Positions 27,083 to 36,315 of a stretch of 64,000 nt of DNA are shown one piece after another. The DNA is taken from NCBI GenBank assembly GCA_001797275.1, contig MGOY01000024.1:1-64000 (forward strand). Direction: 5' to 3'. The translations under genes and the position numbers were made by a program. The stretch comes from Clostridiales bacterium GWF2_38_85. Lineage in GTDB: Bacteria > Bacillota > Clostridia > Oscillospirales > CAG-382. The notes under the pieces are model-generated. The model did not search any database. It saw nothing but the letters and a program-made list of their open reading frames with translations, and was not told the origin of the DNA. How positions within the stretch are numbered: position 1 is the stretch's first letter; every line of letters starts with the position of its first letter.

Positions 27083-27937
27083 ATGAAGAAAGCAAAAATT
27101 ACTTTTATCGATACTGCAGATATAACTCCCGGTGCTCTTCAACCAAGAACAGAATTCGACGATACAAAAATAAAAGAGTTGGCTGACAGCATAAAGCTAC
27201 ACGGTGTAATGCAACCGATTACAATACGCAAACGGGATGAAGTCAGAGTTGTTGAGCTTAACGGGATGACATTGAAAAGCGAAAGATATGAAATTATTGC
27301 TGGCGAACGCAGATGGCGAGCAGCAAAGCAATTGGGATTGCGAAAAATACCCTGTATTATATCCGATGCTGACAACAGGCAGGCAGCATTTATGTCGCTG
27401 ACCGAAAACCTTCAGCGCGAAGATTTACAGTTCTTCGATTATGCTGAATCAATAAGAAGAATACAGGAGCAGTTTTCCATCCCGCAAAATGAGCTTGCAA
27501 AGCGGCTTTGTACGTCTCAATCGGCAATAGCAAACAAGCTCCGGTTACTGAAACTGAGTGGTGAGGAACGTTCCTTAATACGCGAAGGTCAGCTGAGCGA
27601 GAGACATGCAAGGGAGTTTCTGCGGGTAGATGAACCTGAGATACGTAATAAAATAATAGAAAAAGTTATTAAGGACAAACTGTCGGTTAACGAGTGCATT
27701 AAGTTGATTGATTCAACGCTTGAACATGAAAAAAAACCGCAAAAAAAGCAGCACTGCAATCTGAAATACGCTTTTATGATAAAAGATATAAAGTTTTTTA
27801 TGAACTCGGTTGACCGCTCTGTTAAGCTGCTGTCACAAGCTGGTGTACCTGTTGAACGGGAACAGCAGGAAGACGGTGAATATCTCGAAATCAAGTTGAG
27901 AATACCAAAAGCTGTATCCTCGATTGCTGTTGTATAA
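27083..27937 (+). CDS. noc: ParB/Noc family DNA-binding protein
   Basis: 284-residue ParB-fold protein. ITPGALQPRTEFDD starts the domain, AGERRWRAAKQLGL is the ParB box (CTP-binding loop), SLTENLQREDLQFFDYAESI and the helix-turn-helix at NELAKRLCTSQSAIANKLRLLKL follow, and a C-terminal dimer domain (FFMNSVDRSVKLLSQAGV) resembles that of Noc, the nucleoid-occlusion paralogue. No ParA gene is adjacent, which also favours Noc over ParB. A GAAAGGG site precedes the start. Confidence 0.85.
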   Translation: MKKAKITFIDTADITPGALQPRTEFDDTKIKELADSIKLHGVMQPITIRKRDEVRVVELNGMTLKSERYEIIAGERRWRAAKQLGLRKIPCIISDADNRQAAFMSLTENLQREDLQFFDYAESIRRIQEQFSIPQNELAKRLCTSQSAIANKLRLLKLSGEERSLIREGQLSERHAREFLRVDEPEIRNKIIEKVIKDKLSVNECIKLIDSTLEHEKKPQKKQHCNLKYAFMIKDIKFFMNSVDRSVKLLSQAGVPVEREQQEDGEYLEIKLRIPKAVSSIAVV

Positions 27938-27968
27938 TAGACTTTTATCAATGTTTTTAATTGAATAA

Positions 27969-28002
27969 AACAAAACTGCGGTGTTAACATCGCAGTTTTG
28001 TT
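27969..28002 (+). terminator. Terminator of noc
   Basis: Perfect 12-bp stem AACAAAACTGCG (27969-27980) with 27991-28002, 10-nt loop, T-rich 3' side. Symmetric enough to work in both directions. Confidence 0.85.
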
Positions 28003-28035
28003 ATGCAAAAAATTAAATTATGAAAGGGAAAAATT

Positions 28036-28747
28036 ATGAGTGCAAAAATCACAAAGGGTATCGACTGCTCACGCTGGCAGGGTGAAATCAACTGGGAGGA
28101 GGTCGCAAAGGATGGGATTAGCTTTGCTATGATCAAGGCAACCCAGGGTGAAGGAATCCAGGCACGCGACGGTGTTCACTTCACTGACAGCAAATTTAAT
28201 GATAATATCACAGGCGCATACGCAGCAGGGTTGAGCTGTGGAGCTTATCATTTTTCCACAGCAGCAAATCTGTCAGAAGCAAAGAAGGAGTTTGATTACT
28301 TTTTCAATGTAATCAAACCTCACAAGCAAAAAATCAATCTTTACGCCGCAATTGATTTTGAGGATGTCGGTTATACAGACATAAAACGCATTAAGCTGAA
28401 CACAGGTATTGTACTGCTTTTTGCTGATATGGCGAAAGCAAACGGATTTACATCTGCGTTGTATACTAACCGTAATTTTCTGACCGACTACCTTGACAAA
28501 GCGAGACTCGAAGGAATTGCAATCTGGCAAGCGCATTACTATACCCCGAGATGCGATCAGAACCCACCGCAGGACAGCGATTCACTTTGTTATGTGGCAG
28601 TGGAGCGAAAAAGGCAGGGTGAAGGGCATAGACACTGATGTCGACCTCAATGTTATGTTCGACAGCAGCGATGACAACTACGAAAAGCTGAGCAAGCTCA
28701 TCGAACAGATGTCTGAGCTTCTTGAAGAAGCGAAAAAATTGGTGTAA
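28036..28747 (+). pseudogene. GH25 lysozyme, interrupted by a frameshift
   Basis: The first ~185 codons encode a glycoside hydrolase family 25 muramidase: GIDCSRWQGEINW at the start, AIDFED (D-x-E catalytic pair, near residue 104) and YTNRNF. The reading frame runs out as nonsense after DQNPPQDSDSL, while the expected C-terminus (MWQWSEKGRVKGIDTDVDL and a coiled tail ending EEAKKLV) continues in the +1 frame up to 28747. One indel between about 28570 and 28600 accounts for this. Restored, the protein would be about 237 aa. Sequencing error cannot be excluded. No signal peptide. Confidence 0.85.
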
Positions 28748-28768
28748 AAAAATAATTGAATGGGTAAT

Positions 28769-28850
28769 GTAGGGGCGACCCTCGCGGTCGCCCGTTTAAT
28801 TTATCCGTTATTTATATTATTTTTCGGGCGACCGTAAAGACCGCCCCTAC
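28769..28850. repeat. 82-bp palindromic repeat, GTAGGGGCG family
   Basis: Terminal inverted repeats of 26 nt (28769-28794 and 28825-28850, 20 of 26 matching) around a 30-nt AT-rich centre. The outer arm GTAGGGGCG is shared with the hairpin at 20368. It fills the gap between two convergent genes and abuts the stop of the phosphoesterase gene, where it could end both transcripts. Confidence 0.75.
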
Positions 28851-28852
28851 GA

Positions 28853-29704
28853 TTAATTTCCGCTGAACATTCTGTCTTTTGCACGTCCCTGGACAAGCGT
28901 TTTGTCGAAGTTGTATACAGCTTTAAAACTTACCTCTGATGCAAGCGATACAGTCTGCATTGAAATTTTTTCGTCTGTTATTTCGATGATTTTGAATTCA
29001 AACGGCACTTCGGAAAAACTACTTGCCGTTATATAATGCACACCATTTTCTTTTACATGAGAATTTACATGATTATGCCCTGAAAGCACGCATTTTACCC
29101 CGGGATATTTTTCGAGAAGTGCGGTAATTCCCTTTGAGAACTCATCACCCGGATAGTGGTATTTAGTGTCGAAACCGGTCTGCTCTTCCGGAATACCAAG
29201 TACAGGCGAATGGGTACAGATAATATGAATTTTATCAGGATTACTATCTATCAGCTTTGTTACACGCTCTATTTGTTCGGGTAGAAAATGCGCATCCTGA
29301 CAGGTTGCCCAGAAAAAGGGTGTCGTTTCCCAATGGGTAGGCATAACATGAATAAAGACGTTGTCTTTTACTATGCTGAAATCGGGATTCCCGTCAGCAA
29401 AGAAGCAGCTACCGTACTTCCGCCAAAGATCAAGCGAATTTTCAGCTGTTACATCATGGTTACCAAGGCAAAGGTAAACAGGCACTGATAGCCCGAACAA
29501 TTCGACTGCACCTGTTATGTTTTCCACAGAAGCGCTGTCGGCAATATCTCCGCTATGCAGGATGAAATCAATATCACCGTAGTCTTTTATTTTATTTTCT
29601 AACAATCCGAGTAGCTCTTTCAGCTGCTCCGGATAGCCTTTTTGCTGTTGAAATCCCATCGGATTTGCTCCGAAATGCGTGTCGGATAGAAATATAAATT
29701 TCAT
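28853..29704 (-). CDS. Calcineurin-like metallophosphoesterase
   Basis: 283-residue phosphoesterase. The metal-binding motifs appear in order: LSDTHFG (residues 5-11), HSGDIADS, CLGNHDV, and a late THSPVLG and LSGHNHVN. Such enzymes hydrolyse phosphomonoesters or diesters such as cyclic nucleotides; specificity cannot be read from the sequence. The gene starts 1 nt after the stop of the upstream unknown gene at 29706, so they are probably co-transcribed. Confidence 0.88.
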   Translation of the reverse strand: MKFIFLSDTHFGANPMGFQQQKGYPEQLKELLGLLENKIKDYGDIDFILHSGDIADSASVENITGAVELFGLSVPVYLCLGNHDVTAENSLDLWRKYGSCFFADGNPDFSIVKDNVFIHVMPTHWETTPFFWATCQDAHFLPEQIERVTKLIDSNPDKIHIICTHSPVLGIPEEQTGFDTKYHYPGDEFSKGITALLEKYPGVKCVLSGHNHVNSHVKENGVHYITASSFSEVPFEFKIIEITDEKISMQTVSLASEVSFKAVYNFDKTLVQGRAKDRMFSGN

Positions 29705-29705
29705 A

Positions 29706-30572
29706 TTATGTATTCCTTATTGAGTTTAAAAGTACATTTATACGATATGTACAATCAATTTCTCTTGATTCTTTATTCCAACCATCAGATAACGGGAAGT
29801 AAATAAAATCCTTAACACTACTGCCCATATCCCATTCGCCATTTTCGTTCTTGTTGTTTTCCAGCCAATCAATCACAAATTGTAGCTTATATATATTTCT
29901 GCGATATGATGCTAATACTTCAATCGCACCTATATACTTACTTGCTTTTTTAGAATTAAATGATTCTGGCAAGACAGATATTTGTGCTTCCCCAATTGGA
30001 TGGTCATATATATAATAAATCCCATTATTGTGATTTAAAATATAATCAAATAACATACTCTCTGTCTTTTCAATAAAACAATCTGCTATAAGTGATACTT
30101 GATAAAATGAAACAAAATCAATTAATCTTCCACCGTATGGCTTAATTCCAAAATTCAATTCATAGGTATTTATGTATTTCTGATGATTATATTTACCATC
30201 TAAAAAAGAAGCTGAAATTACCTTTGCCCATTTATCTGCTATTTTATTTGCTTGAGTATTATCTTTAGTGAATTTCCGTATCCATGTCGAAAGCATAAGC
30301 TCAGTAAAAATATCCCAGTTGTGGGTTTTTTCACGCCTGTCTGGCATTTGCTTTTTTCCCAATAGACAATCATTCATATATAAAACTGTTTTCTCTATCG
30401 GTTCATCATCAATTGTGTATCCTAATATACAAAGTCTTCGTAATGCTTGTTCAGTAGTTATCGGATATTTATTAGGTTCACTAAGTGTATGAAAATATCC
30501 CCATAAACCATCTTTGTCTTGTTTATCTATTATTTCTTTTGCCCATTTTGATTGTTTATACATTGTTTTCAA
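29706..30572 (-). CDS. Unknown protein with alpha/alpha-toroid-like repeats
   Basis: 288 residues, not recognised. The N-terminal IIDKQDKDGLWGYFHTLS and the C-terminal WLENNKNENGEWDMGSS, each a Gly-x-Trp after an acidic stretch, resemble the QW-type repeats of terpene cyclases and prenyltransferases, which form alpha/alpha barrels. No DDxD or catalytic motif was seen, so enzymatic function is doubtful. It shares a short transcript with the metallophosphoesterase behind it and follows the WYL regulator. AT-rich codon use differs from the phosphoesterase, suggesting a different origin (inference). Confidence 0.6.
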   Translation of the reverse strand: MKTMYKQSKWAKEIIDKQDKDGLWGYFHTLSEPNKYPITTEQALRRLCILGYTIDDEPIEKTVLYMNDCLLGKKQMPDRREKTHNWDIFTELMLSTWIRKFTKDNTQANKIADKWAKVISASFLDGKYNHQKYINTYELNFGIKPYGGRLIDFVSFYQVSLIADCFIEKTESMLFDYILNHNNGIYYIYDHPIGEAQISVLPESFNSKKASKYIGAIEVLASYRRNIYKLQFVIDWLENNKNENGEWDMGSSVKDFIYFPLSDGWNKESREIDCTYRINVLLNSIRNT

Positions 30573-30583
30573 TTCTCCAGATT

Positions 30584-31585
30584 TTATATTGATGTTAACA
30601 CCGCTTTTGCCTGCTCTCGAAAACGGCTGACAACATCGACGGGTGAAATTATTTTTATCTTACCGCCAAAGGTGAATATCCAGGAGAAGAATACAGGACT
30701 TACCATAACCCTGACGGCAACAATAAAGGAATTGTTGCTCTTTTTTGATATTACTACATCGCTACCGAATCTGTCAACAATAATTTCGATCATGCTGTTA
30801 TCACATTCAAGCTCAACCCGTTGATTTTCACCGCAGTACATCGAAAAAGTACTTTGGCAATATGAAACGAGATCAAAATTTTTAAATTCTTCCTCACCGC
30901 TTCGCGGTTCATCTGTAATAACAATATTGGTCATTCTGTCAACACGGTAATGCTTTCTGATCCCGGCTTCCTCATCGAAACCAATCATATAATAATTTTC
31001 GTCATCCCATACAAGCGCATATGGGCTGATAACATAAAGCTTGCCATTATGACGATTGATACGTTCGAACCCTTTGGGTGTGTTGCCGATAACATATGAG
31101 GTGTAACCGAAAGAAATTTTCTTTTTAATAAGGATAGCTTCGCTGATGTTGTTGACACCGTATATAACATGCTTGTTGTCGGTTTTTATACGATTGGGCA
31201 TGTGAATCTGACAGTTCAGCTTTTTTGCTTCACCTGTGCTTGTCAGAGCAGTCAGCTTCTTTATCAGCTCACCGCTTTTAGGTGCAGATATAAACCTTGC
31301 CGATTGAACTGCATCAACTAACAACCGCAGCTCGACTGTTTCAAAAAGACGGCTTGTCGCATGATATTTGACAGTATTGTCTTCACGTTGATTTGTAATT
31401 TCAATGTAGCCGCTGTCATTTAGCTGATTGATATCATCGTACAGTGACTTTCTCTCAGCGGCTATATTATACTTTTCAAGCCTGTTGATTATTTCGACGA
31501 GAGAAAGCCCTTCTGTTTCATCGGTTTCTTCACTCAGTATGCGATATAAAAACAAGAGCTTCAGCTTCTGATTAGCCGATTTCAA
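30584..31585 (-). CDS. WYL-domain transcriptional regulator (YafY-like)
   Basis: About 333 residues: an N-terminal winged helix (LKLLFLYRILSEETDETEGLSLVEIINRLEKYNI and the DINQLNDSGYIEI region) followed by a WYL domain (ISFGYTSYVIGNTPKGFERIN, PYALVWDDENYYMIGFDEE, HYRVDRMTNI) and a C-terminal WCX extension. WYL proteins sense nucleic acids or small ligands and often control defence or stress genes. Start unclear: the frame opens at ATG 31654, but homologues begin near the TTG at 31585, which is preceded by an AAAGGA site at long distance. It sits upstream of the unknown gene at 29706 on the same strand. Confidence 0.85.
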   Translation of the reverse strand: MKSANQKLKLLFLYRILSEETDETEGLSLVEIINRLEKYNIAAERKSLYDDINQLNDSGYIEITNQREDNTVKYHATSRLFETVELRLLVDAVQSARFISAPKSGELIKKLTALTSTGEAKKLNCQIHMPNRIKTDNKHVIYGVNNISEAILIKKKISFGYTSYVIGNTPKGFERINRHNGKLYVISPYALVWDDENYYMIGFDEEAGIRKHYRVDRMTNIVITDEPRSGEEEFKNFDLVSYCQSTFSMYCGENQRVELECDNSMIEIIVDRFGSDVVISKKSNNSFIVAVRVMVSPVFFSWIFTFGGKIKIISPVDVVSRFREQAKAVLTSI

Positions 31586-31817
31586 AACAATGTGACATCC
31601 TTTCTTTGATAAAGCTGTTTTTAATGCTTGTTGGGAATACAGCATAATGTACAAATAGAGCCAACTATTAATGCAAACCAGATCATTGTATTTTCCTCCG
31701 TATCTTTCTCATGTCTTTATTGGGTATCTCTTTATGATACTATTATAAAGGCACGAGTGTCCGATACATTGGACAGTGAACGTCTGTTTGATTAATAAAG
31801 TGTTAATATGCGATGAA

Positions 31818-31870
31818 TTATTAAGGGCGGATAAATATCCGCCCTTAATAATACTAATTCGAATTAGTAT
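31818..31870. terminator. Two adjacent perfect palindromes downstream of the DUF4855 gene
   Basis: A 15-bp perfect stem with 4-nt loop (31818-31832 with 31837-31851) is followed by a 20-bp perfect palindrome (31851-31870). They lie between the WYL gene's upstream side and the stop of the large lipoprotein gene, and the first probably ends its transcript. The second palindrome has no loop and could also be a protein-binding site. Confidence 0.65.
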
Positions 31871-31874
31871 AATT

Positions 31875-34800
31875 TTATTCTCCGATAGTTATTTTGATAC
31901 TGCACGCATCCGAGTAGTCAAGCTGTTCGGAATATGCATACGAGAATGTGTCTGTTCCGGTAAACCCTTTGTTTGGATAATACATAAAACTACCGTCTGC
32001 ATTTATAGTAATTGTCCCGTTCTTTGGCGACTCAAATATTCTGTATTTTGTAATTTCAACATTCTTACCGGATGATAATGTATCTGTAAGAACCTCGTCC
32101 TTCTTCGCAGTGAAACTCAGTTCAGCGACAGAGTCAGGCTTGAGCTTTAATGTGCCTTTTATAAAATCGTAGGTATAGTCATAAACCAATCTTACCAACC
32201 GATCATCTGATAGCGCCGCTGTGTAGAATGCACCCGGCATACCGCCCTGGTAATACATATGAATTGCATCGATATATCCGTAGTATACACCGCCCTTGAG
32301 ATATTCCATCCACCGCTTGTAGAAGGTGTAGTTGTAAAGCGCCTTCGGGTCAATTTCCATTTCAAAGCACATATTATACAGCTTTGTTATAACTGCACAG
32401 TATTCGATATTAGATAACTGTACCGATTCATTGAACGCATAATTTGGCTGCATACATGCAAAATCAAATCCATATTCCTTATACTGATTATAACCGTTGG
32501 AAAGATAATAAGGAATCCAGAAAAGCTGGTAATCATAAGAATGTACCATGTCAGCAACTCCATTAATAAGTTCCATTTCGTTGTCACTGCTGTTCATCGC
32601 TTCATGATGCCAATAAAAGCCGGCAAATTCGAGGTTTTCATAACTGCCTGACTCAAATCTGTCGAGAAATGTGTTTACATACCATTCCAGTGCTGCAACT
32701 CTTGTTTCAACATCCGAGAACTTTTCGCTGGTACCATCACCGTTAAAATCGCCGAATGTTATATCTTCGGTCGGGTAAAGAAGCGCAATATAAACCTTGT
32801 ATTTATAATCACTGTTGAGTTTTAGTTCATCCTTAACTTTTTGTGCTGCTTGATCAAGCGCATCAATATTATAATTTTCGCGGAACATATTGTTAAGTAC
32901 ATATTCCCAGTCGGATTTGATTGTATCTTTATGTGCATAACCCCCAGATGGGAGCGCTGCCGAAGTTGGTAGATACAGATAGCCATCGAACATAACATCA
33001 AGTATCTTGCCGTCCCCGTCAATATAAGCTACATAAGGCATATATTGCTCAATCGACATATAACCCGATTCGGGATTGCTCTTTTCATCAGCATAGTTGC
33101 AGTGATATGAAAGCATGAGATCCTTGACACCGCCGAGAATGCTTTCATCAGGTGTAATATATTCGCCGCTAAGGAACTCAACGGGTTCTATACTGAGAGA
33201 AGATAATGCTTTTGTTCCCGAAGCAACCTTCTTTGTTCCGAATACCTGCAGCTCATCACAGCCTGCCCATGTTCCAACATCAAAAGAGAAGCGAATAAAT
33301 CGAGCCTTACACACTGTATTCAAGTTTAGCTCAACTTCAACAACTTCAACTGCTTCGGAGGTCGGGAACACCGATATTCCGACCTGGTACCAGTTTATAC
33401 CGTCGTCAGAAAGGTAATAATATATATTGGGGGGAAGTGTTACAGCCCAGTCGGTCTGGCGGACAAAGCGAGCTGTGAAGCCTGTTATTGTGCTTGTTTT
33501 CGTCAAGTCAAAAATCACATCTCTATGGGAACCTGCATGGAATTTAAAGAACTGACCGTTGTGTATGCCTGTATTTGATGCTAATATTCCGTCGGTCAGC
33601 ATTTTTTGAGTAATAACTGAATTGTATTCGCTTTCCGATGAAGGCATCGGTACAGCAGAAATAATCTGAGGTGACAAGTCTTTTATAAGATTAATATTTT
33701 TGCTGTAATCAGCTTTGGATGAATTCCAGAATTCTTCCTTTGTAATTGTAGGAAGTACAATATCCGGATATAAGCTGTCTTTTGCCTCCGCATCCGTACC
33801 ATAACGGTAAACAGCTGCTTCTTCAATCAGATACCAGTCAAACTCGGATTCGGGTATCGAAAATTTAACATAGCATGCGGAAACAGCATATTGCAGATGG
33901 AGCGCATAATTATATGACGTACACTCTCTGTCGCTCGACCCATATACTCTGCCTATTTCAACATAGTTTGTTTTGTCCGAAGAAACCGATATTGTTACAT
34001 AATCGGGCAGAGAAATTCCGACTGCGTAGTTATTAAAGAATGATATTTCAAAATCTGCGGCATTATCAACTGTCTTGCCAAGGTCGACTATAATATCGAG
34101 AGCTTCACCGCCCTCAAAACCTACCCATGCACCACTTTCGTACAATGCTTCAATCAATCCACCATCGGTAAGCGTGTTGTTTTCATCAATAAATTTAATT
34201 GTGTCGGCAGTTCTTGAAAGTGTATAGCTTTTACCTTTAGATACCGACATCTGGTTCAATGTACGGTCAACAAGCGCTTTCGAAACAGAATTCAATGCTT
34301 CGATTTTTTCGGTATTGGTTGTGCTATCAGCATTATATGCTGCAAGCATACTCTCAAGGAACTGTACATTCTTGTTTCCGCCGTCAACATCAGCGATAAC
34401 AGACAACTCATCAAGGAAGAGCCATGCCGAGCCTCTTTTAATAGTGAACTTAACATATTGTGCTTTTATATATACTTTGGTTGTCAATGTTGCAACCTTT
34501 ATTGTATCTTCTTCATATTCGGGCATCTTTGCATATCCTGCTGTACCCCATTTCTCGCCATCCTCAGAATACTGGATGTTGATGTTTGCTGGCGGAGCTA
34601 TTCCCGCAACATTTGTTGAGAGATAGCTGACTTCAAATCCATACAGTTTGTCATAAACATCGCCGAGATCAATTATAACAGCAAGATTGTCAACTGCCCA
34701 ACCGCTGAGCTTTGCATCACTATAACCGGTGCCTGCAACAGCATGAATACCGTCGGTCAGTTCACTGCTGTATGTATCGGGATATGTCTCTCCCGGTTGG

Positions 34801-35015
34801 TTATTTACCGTGTATTCTTTGCCGGAGCTTACAACAGTTGCAAACTCGGGTGAGATTTCTTCCGGTTCAGAAACAGTTCCGGAAATATCACCGCTTGTTA
34901 CGGACTCAGAGACTGCTATACTGCTTGTGTCGTTGTTATTCTTTTCACACGCTGTTGTAAACAAGATCAATAGCATGATTATTGCTAAAAATAGCGTTGT
35001 TTTCTTCAAAATCAT
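31875..35015 (-). CDS. Large DUF4855 lipoprotein with discoidin-like domains
   Basis: About 1046 residues, secreted and lipid-anchored: MILKKTTLFLAIIMLL signal ending FTTACEK. Three F5/8 type C-like modules occupy the N-terminal 600 residues (patterns such as SDAKLSGWAVDNLAVIIDLG and ISVSSDKTNYVEIG), then a DUF4855 domain (FAGFYWHHEAMNS, FWIPYYLSNGYNQYKEYGFDFACMQPNYAF) and a C-terminal Ig-like repeat (PKNGTITINADGSFMYYPNKGFTGTDTFSYAY). It resembles surface polysaccharide-binding or -cleaving proteins of gut bacteria. A GGAGG site is 2 nt before this ATG and 8 nt before an in-frame TTG, so the true start may be two codons later. Confidence 0.85.
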   Translation of the reverse strand: MILKKTTLFLAIIMLLILFTTACEKNNNDTSSIAVSESVTSGDISGTVSEPEEISPEFATVVSSGKEYTVNNQPGETYPDTYSSELTDGIHAVAGTGYSDAKLSGWAVDNLAVIIDLGDVYDKLYGFEVSYLSTNVAGIAPPANINIQYSEDGEKWGTAGYAKMPEYEEDTIKVATLTTKVYIKAQYVKFTIKRGSAWLFLDELSVIADVDGGNKNVQFLESMLAAYNADSTTNTEKIEALNSVSKALVDRTLNQMSVSKGKSYTLSRTADTIKFIDENNTLTDGGLIEALYESGAWVGFEGGEALDIIVDLGKTVDNAADFEISFFNNYAVGISLPDYVTISVSSDKTNYVEIGRVYGSSDRECTSYNYALHLQYAVSACYVKFSIPESEFDWYLIEEAAVYRYGTDAEAKDSLYPDIVLPTITKEEFWNSSKADYSKNINLIKDLSPQIISAVPMPSSESEYNSVITQKMLTDGILASNTGIHNGQFFKFHAGSHRDVIFDLTKTSTITGFTARFVRQTDWAVTLPPNIYYYLSDDGINWYQVGISVFPTSEAVEVVEVELNLNTVCKARFIRFSFDVGTWAGCDELQVFGTKKVASGTKALSSLSIEPVEFLSGEYITPDESILGGVKDLMLSYHCNYADEKSNPESGYMSIEQYMPYVAYIDGDGKILDVMFDGYLYLPTSAALPSGGYAHKDTIKSDWEYVLNNMFRENYNIDALDQAAQKVKDELKLNSDYKYKVYIALLYPTEDITFGDFNGDGTSEKFSDVETRVAALEWYVNTFLDRFESGSYENLEFAGFYWHHEAMNSSDNEMELINGVADMVHSYDYQLFWIPYYLSNGYNQYKEYGFDFACMQPNYAFNESVQLSNIEYCAVITKLYNMCFEMEIDPKALYNYTFYKRWMEYLKGGVYYGYIDAIHMYYQGGMPGAFYTAALSDDRLVRLVYDYTYDFIKGTLKLKPDSVAELSFTAKKDEVLTDTLSSGKNVEITKYRIFESPKNGTITINADGSFMYYPNKGFTGTDTFSYAYSEQLDYSDACSIKITIGE

Positions 35016-35387
35016 GTCCTCCGATATAAATTTATTGCTCAAATGACATTATAACAAAACAATATCATTTAAGCAATAAAAATTTTCATATTAAACAAAA
35101 TCAGCTTTGAATTAATTAACAAAGTGTTATATTGAATAAAATTTAATTCACAACATTGAGACACCAGTCCCGTCTGCGTATTTATTCAATATATCTGACA
35201 CTGGAATATATATTTTTTCTTCATAATCTAAATATCTGTCTACTGTTGTGTTGCGTTTTTATTGGAATAATTAATTGTGAAATTGTGATATCGTAATTAA
35301 TTATAACGGCGAACATCAAAAAACATCAATTTATAAATAAATATACTATAAGTGCTTGAAATTTAGTTATTTGTTCAAATTGTCCAT

Positions 35388-35416
35388 TTGATTTTTTGAT
35401 AAAATTATGATATAAT
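35388..35416 (+). promoter_or_regulatory. Promoter of the CarD-like operon
   Basis: TTGATT at 35388-35393 and a perfect TATAAT at 35411-35416, spacer 17 bp. The transcript has a leader of about 120 nt before the ATG at 35547. The rest of the 35043-35513 gap is AT-rich and shows no gene. Confidence 0.7.
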
Positions 35417-35546
35417 GTAAATACAGTGTATAACTATAGCAGTGTAAGTCCGGTTGTTAAGCTATACGCTTCTTCATTCGAAAGTCAGCATAAATTAATT
35501 TTACCTTAAATTTATGCCAGTGCCTTTTCGATATGATGGAGAGTTT

Positions 35547-35741
35547 ATGATTTACTCACAAATTGATAACGAATATAATTTAAACGGAATTTTGCAGGAA
35601 GCATCAAAGGCTCTATTTAAAAAGCTTAATGCAGTCAATGATGGCTCTAAATGGAGAAATAGACTGGCAAGCCTTGATGAGAAGAAGCAAAAATACATTG
35701 CTTCTAAATATTATGGAGGTCATATGCCATGGAAAGAATAG
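35547..35741 (+). CDS. Small unknown protein, first gene of the CarD-like operon
   Basis: 64 residues, not recognised: MIYSQIDNEYNLNGILQ at the start, highly charged helical body, ending GGHMPWKE. It overlaps the CarD-like gene by 13 nt and contains that gene's GGAGG site. The ATG at 35547 has a TGGAGAG site; an earlier in-frame ATG at 35514 lacks one. Composition suggests a soluble helical protein. Confidence 0.55.
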   Translation: MIYSQIDNEYNLNGILQEASKALFKKLNAVNDGSKWRNRLASLDEKKQKYIASKYYGGHMPWKE

Positions 35742-36280
35742 TAGAAAATAAAGTGGATTATCCACATAAGATAAATGAATATGTCGTTTTTAAAGGAAAC
35801 GGGATTTGCCAAATTGTCGATATAAGAAGAGAAAACTTCAATAATATCGGTGAAAAAGTCTACTATGTAATGTGTTCAGTTTATAATCAAAACACACTAT
35901 TGTATGTACCGGCAGATTCCCAGGAACATGATACTCATATTTTGCATGTGCTTTCAGTGGAAGAAATTGATGCAATTATATCAAGCTCGGAAGAGCTGCA
36001 AAATAAATGGATTGAAAACAGCAAAGTGCGAGCGGTTCAATTTGAGCAGATGATAAACAGTGGCAACAGAGCTGAAGTTTTATGGATTTTCAAGGCACTG
36101 TCGCTGTATAAGCTTGAATTGAAGAAGCATAATAAAACTCTGTATGCAAGTGATGCCCGTATACTTGCTCAGACAGAAAAAATTATTATAGATGAATTTG
36201 CTTTCGTTTTGAAAATTTCCAAAAGCGAGGTAATACCATATATAATCGAAAAGGTAAAAATGTTTCATATTAATGATTAA
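35729..36280 (+). CDS. CarD/CdnL-TRCF family transcriptional regulator
   Basis: 183-residue protein of the CarD_CdnL_TRCF family, which binds the RNA polymerase beta subunit and stabilises open promoter complexes. The N-terminal Tudor-like RID is visible as INEYVVFKGNGICQIVDIRRENF and YYVMCSVYNQNTLLYVPADS (residues 10-65), and the C-terminal half is helical (LQNKWIENSKVRAVQFEQMI). Present in many Firmicutes; it may regulate rRNA or stress promoters. Translation overlaps the small gene upstream. Confidence 0.82.
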   Translation: MERIVENKVDYPHKINEYVVFKGNGICQIVDIRRENFNNIGEKVYYVMCSVYNQNTLLYVPADSQEHDTHILHVLSVEEIDAIISSSEELQNKWIENSKVRAVQFEQMINSGNRAEVLWIFKALSLYKLELKKHNKTLYASDARILAQTEKIIIDEFAFVLKISKSEVIPYIIEKVKMFHIND

Positions 36281-36315
36281 CAGAACTAGTGAAGAGAATT
36301 CAGGAGGTAACCGGA

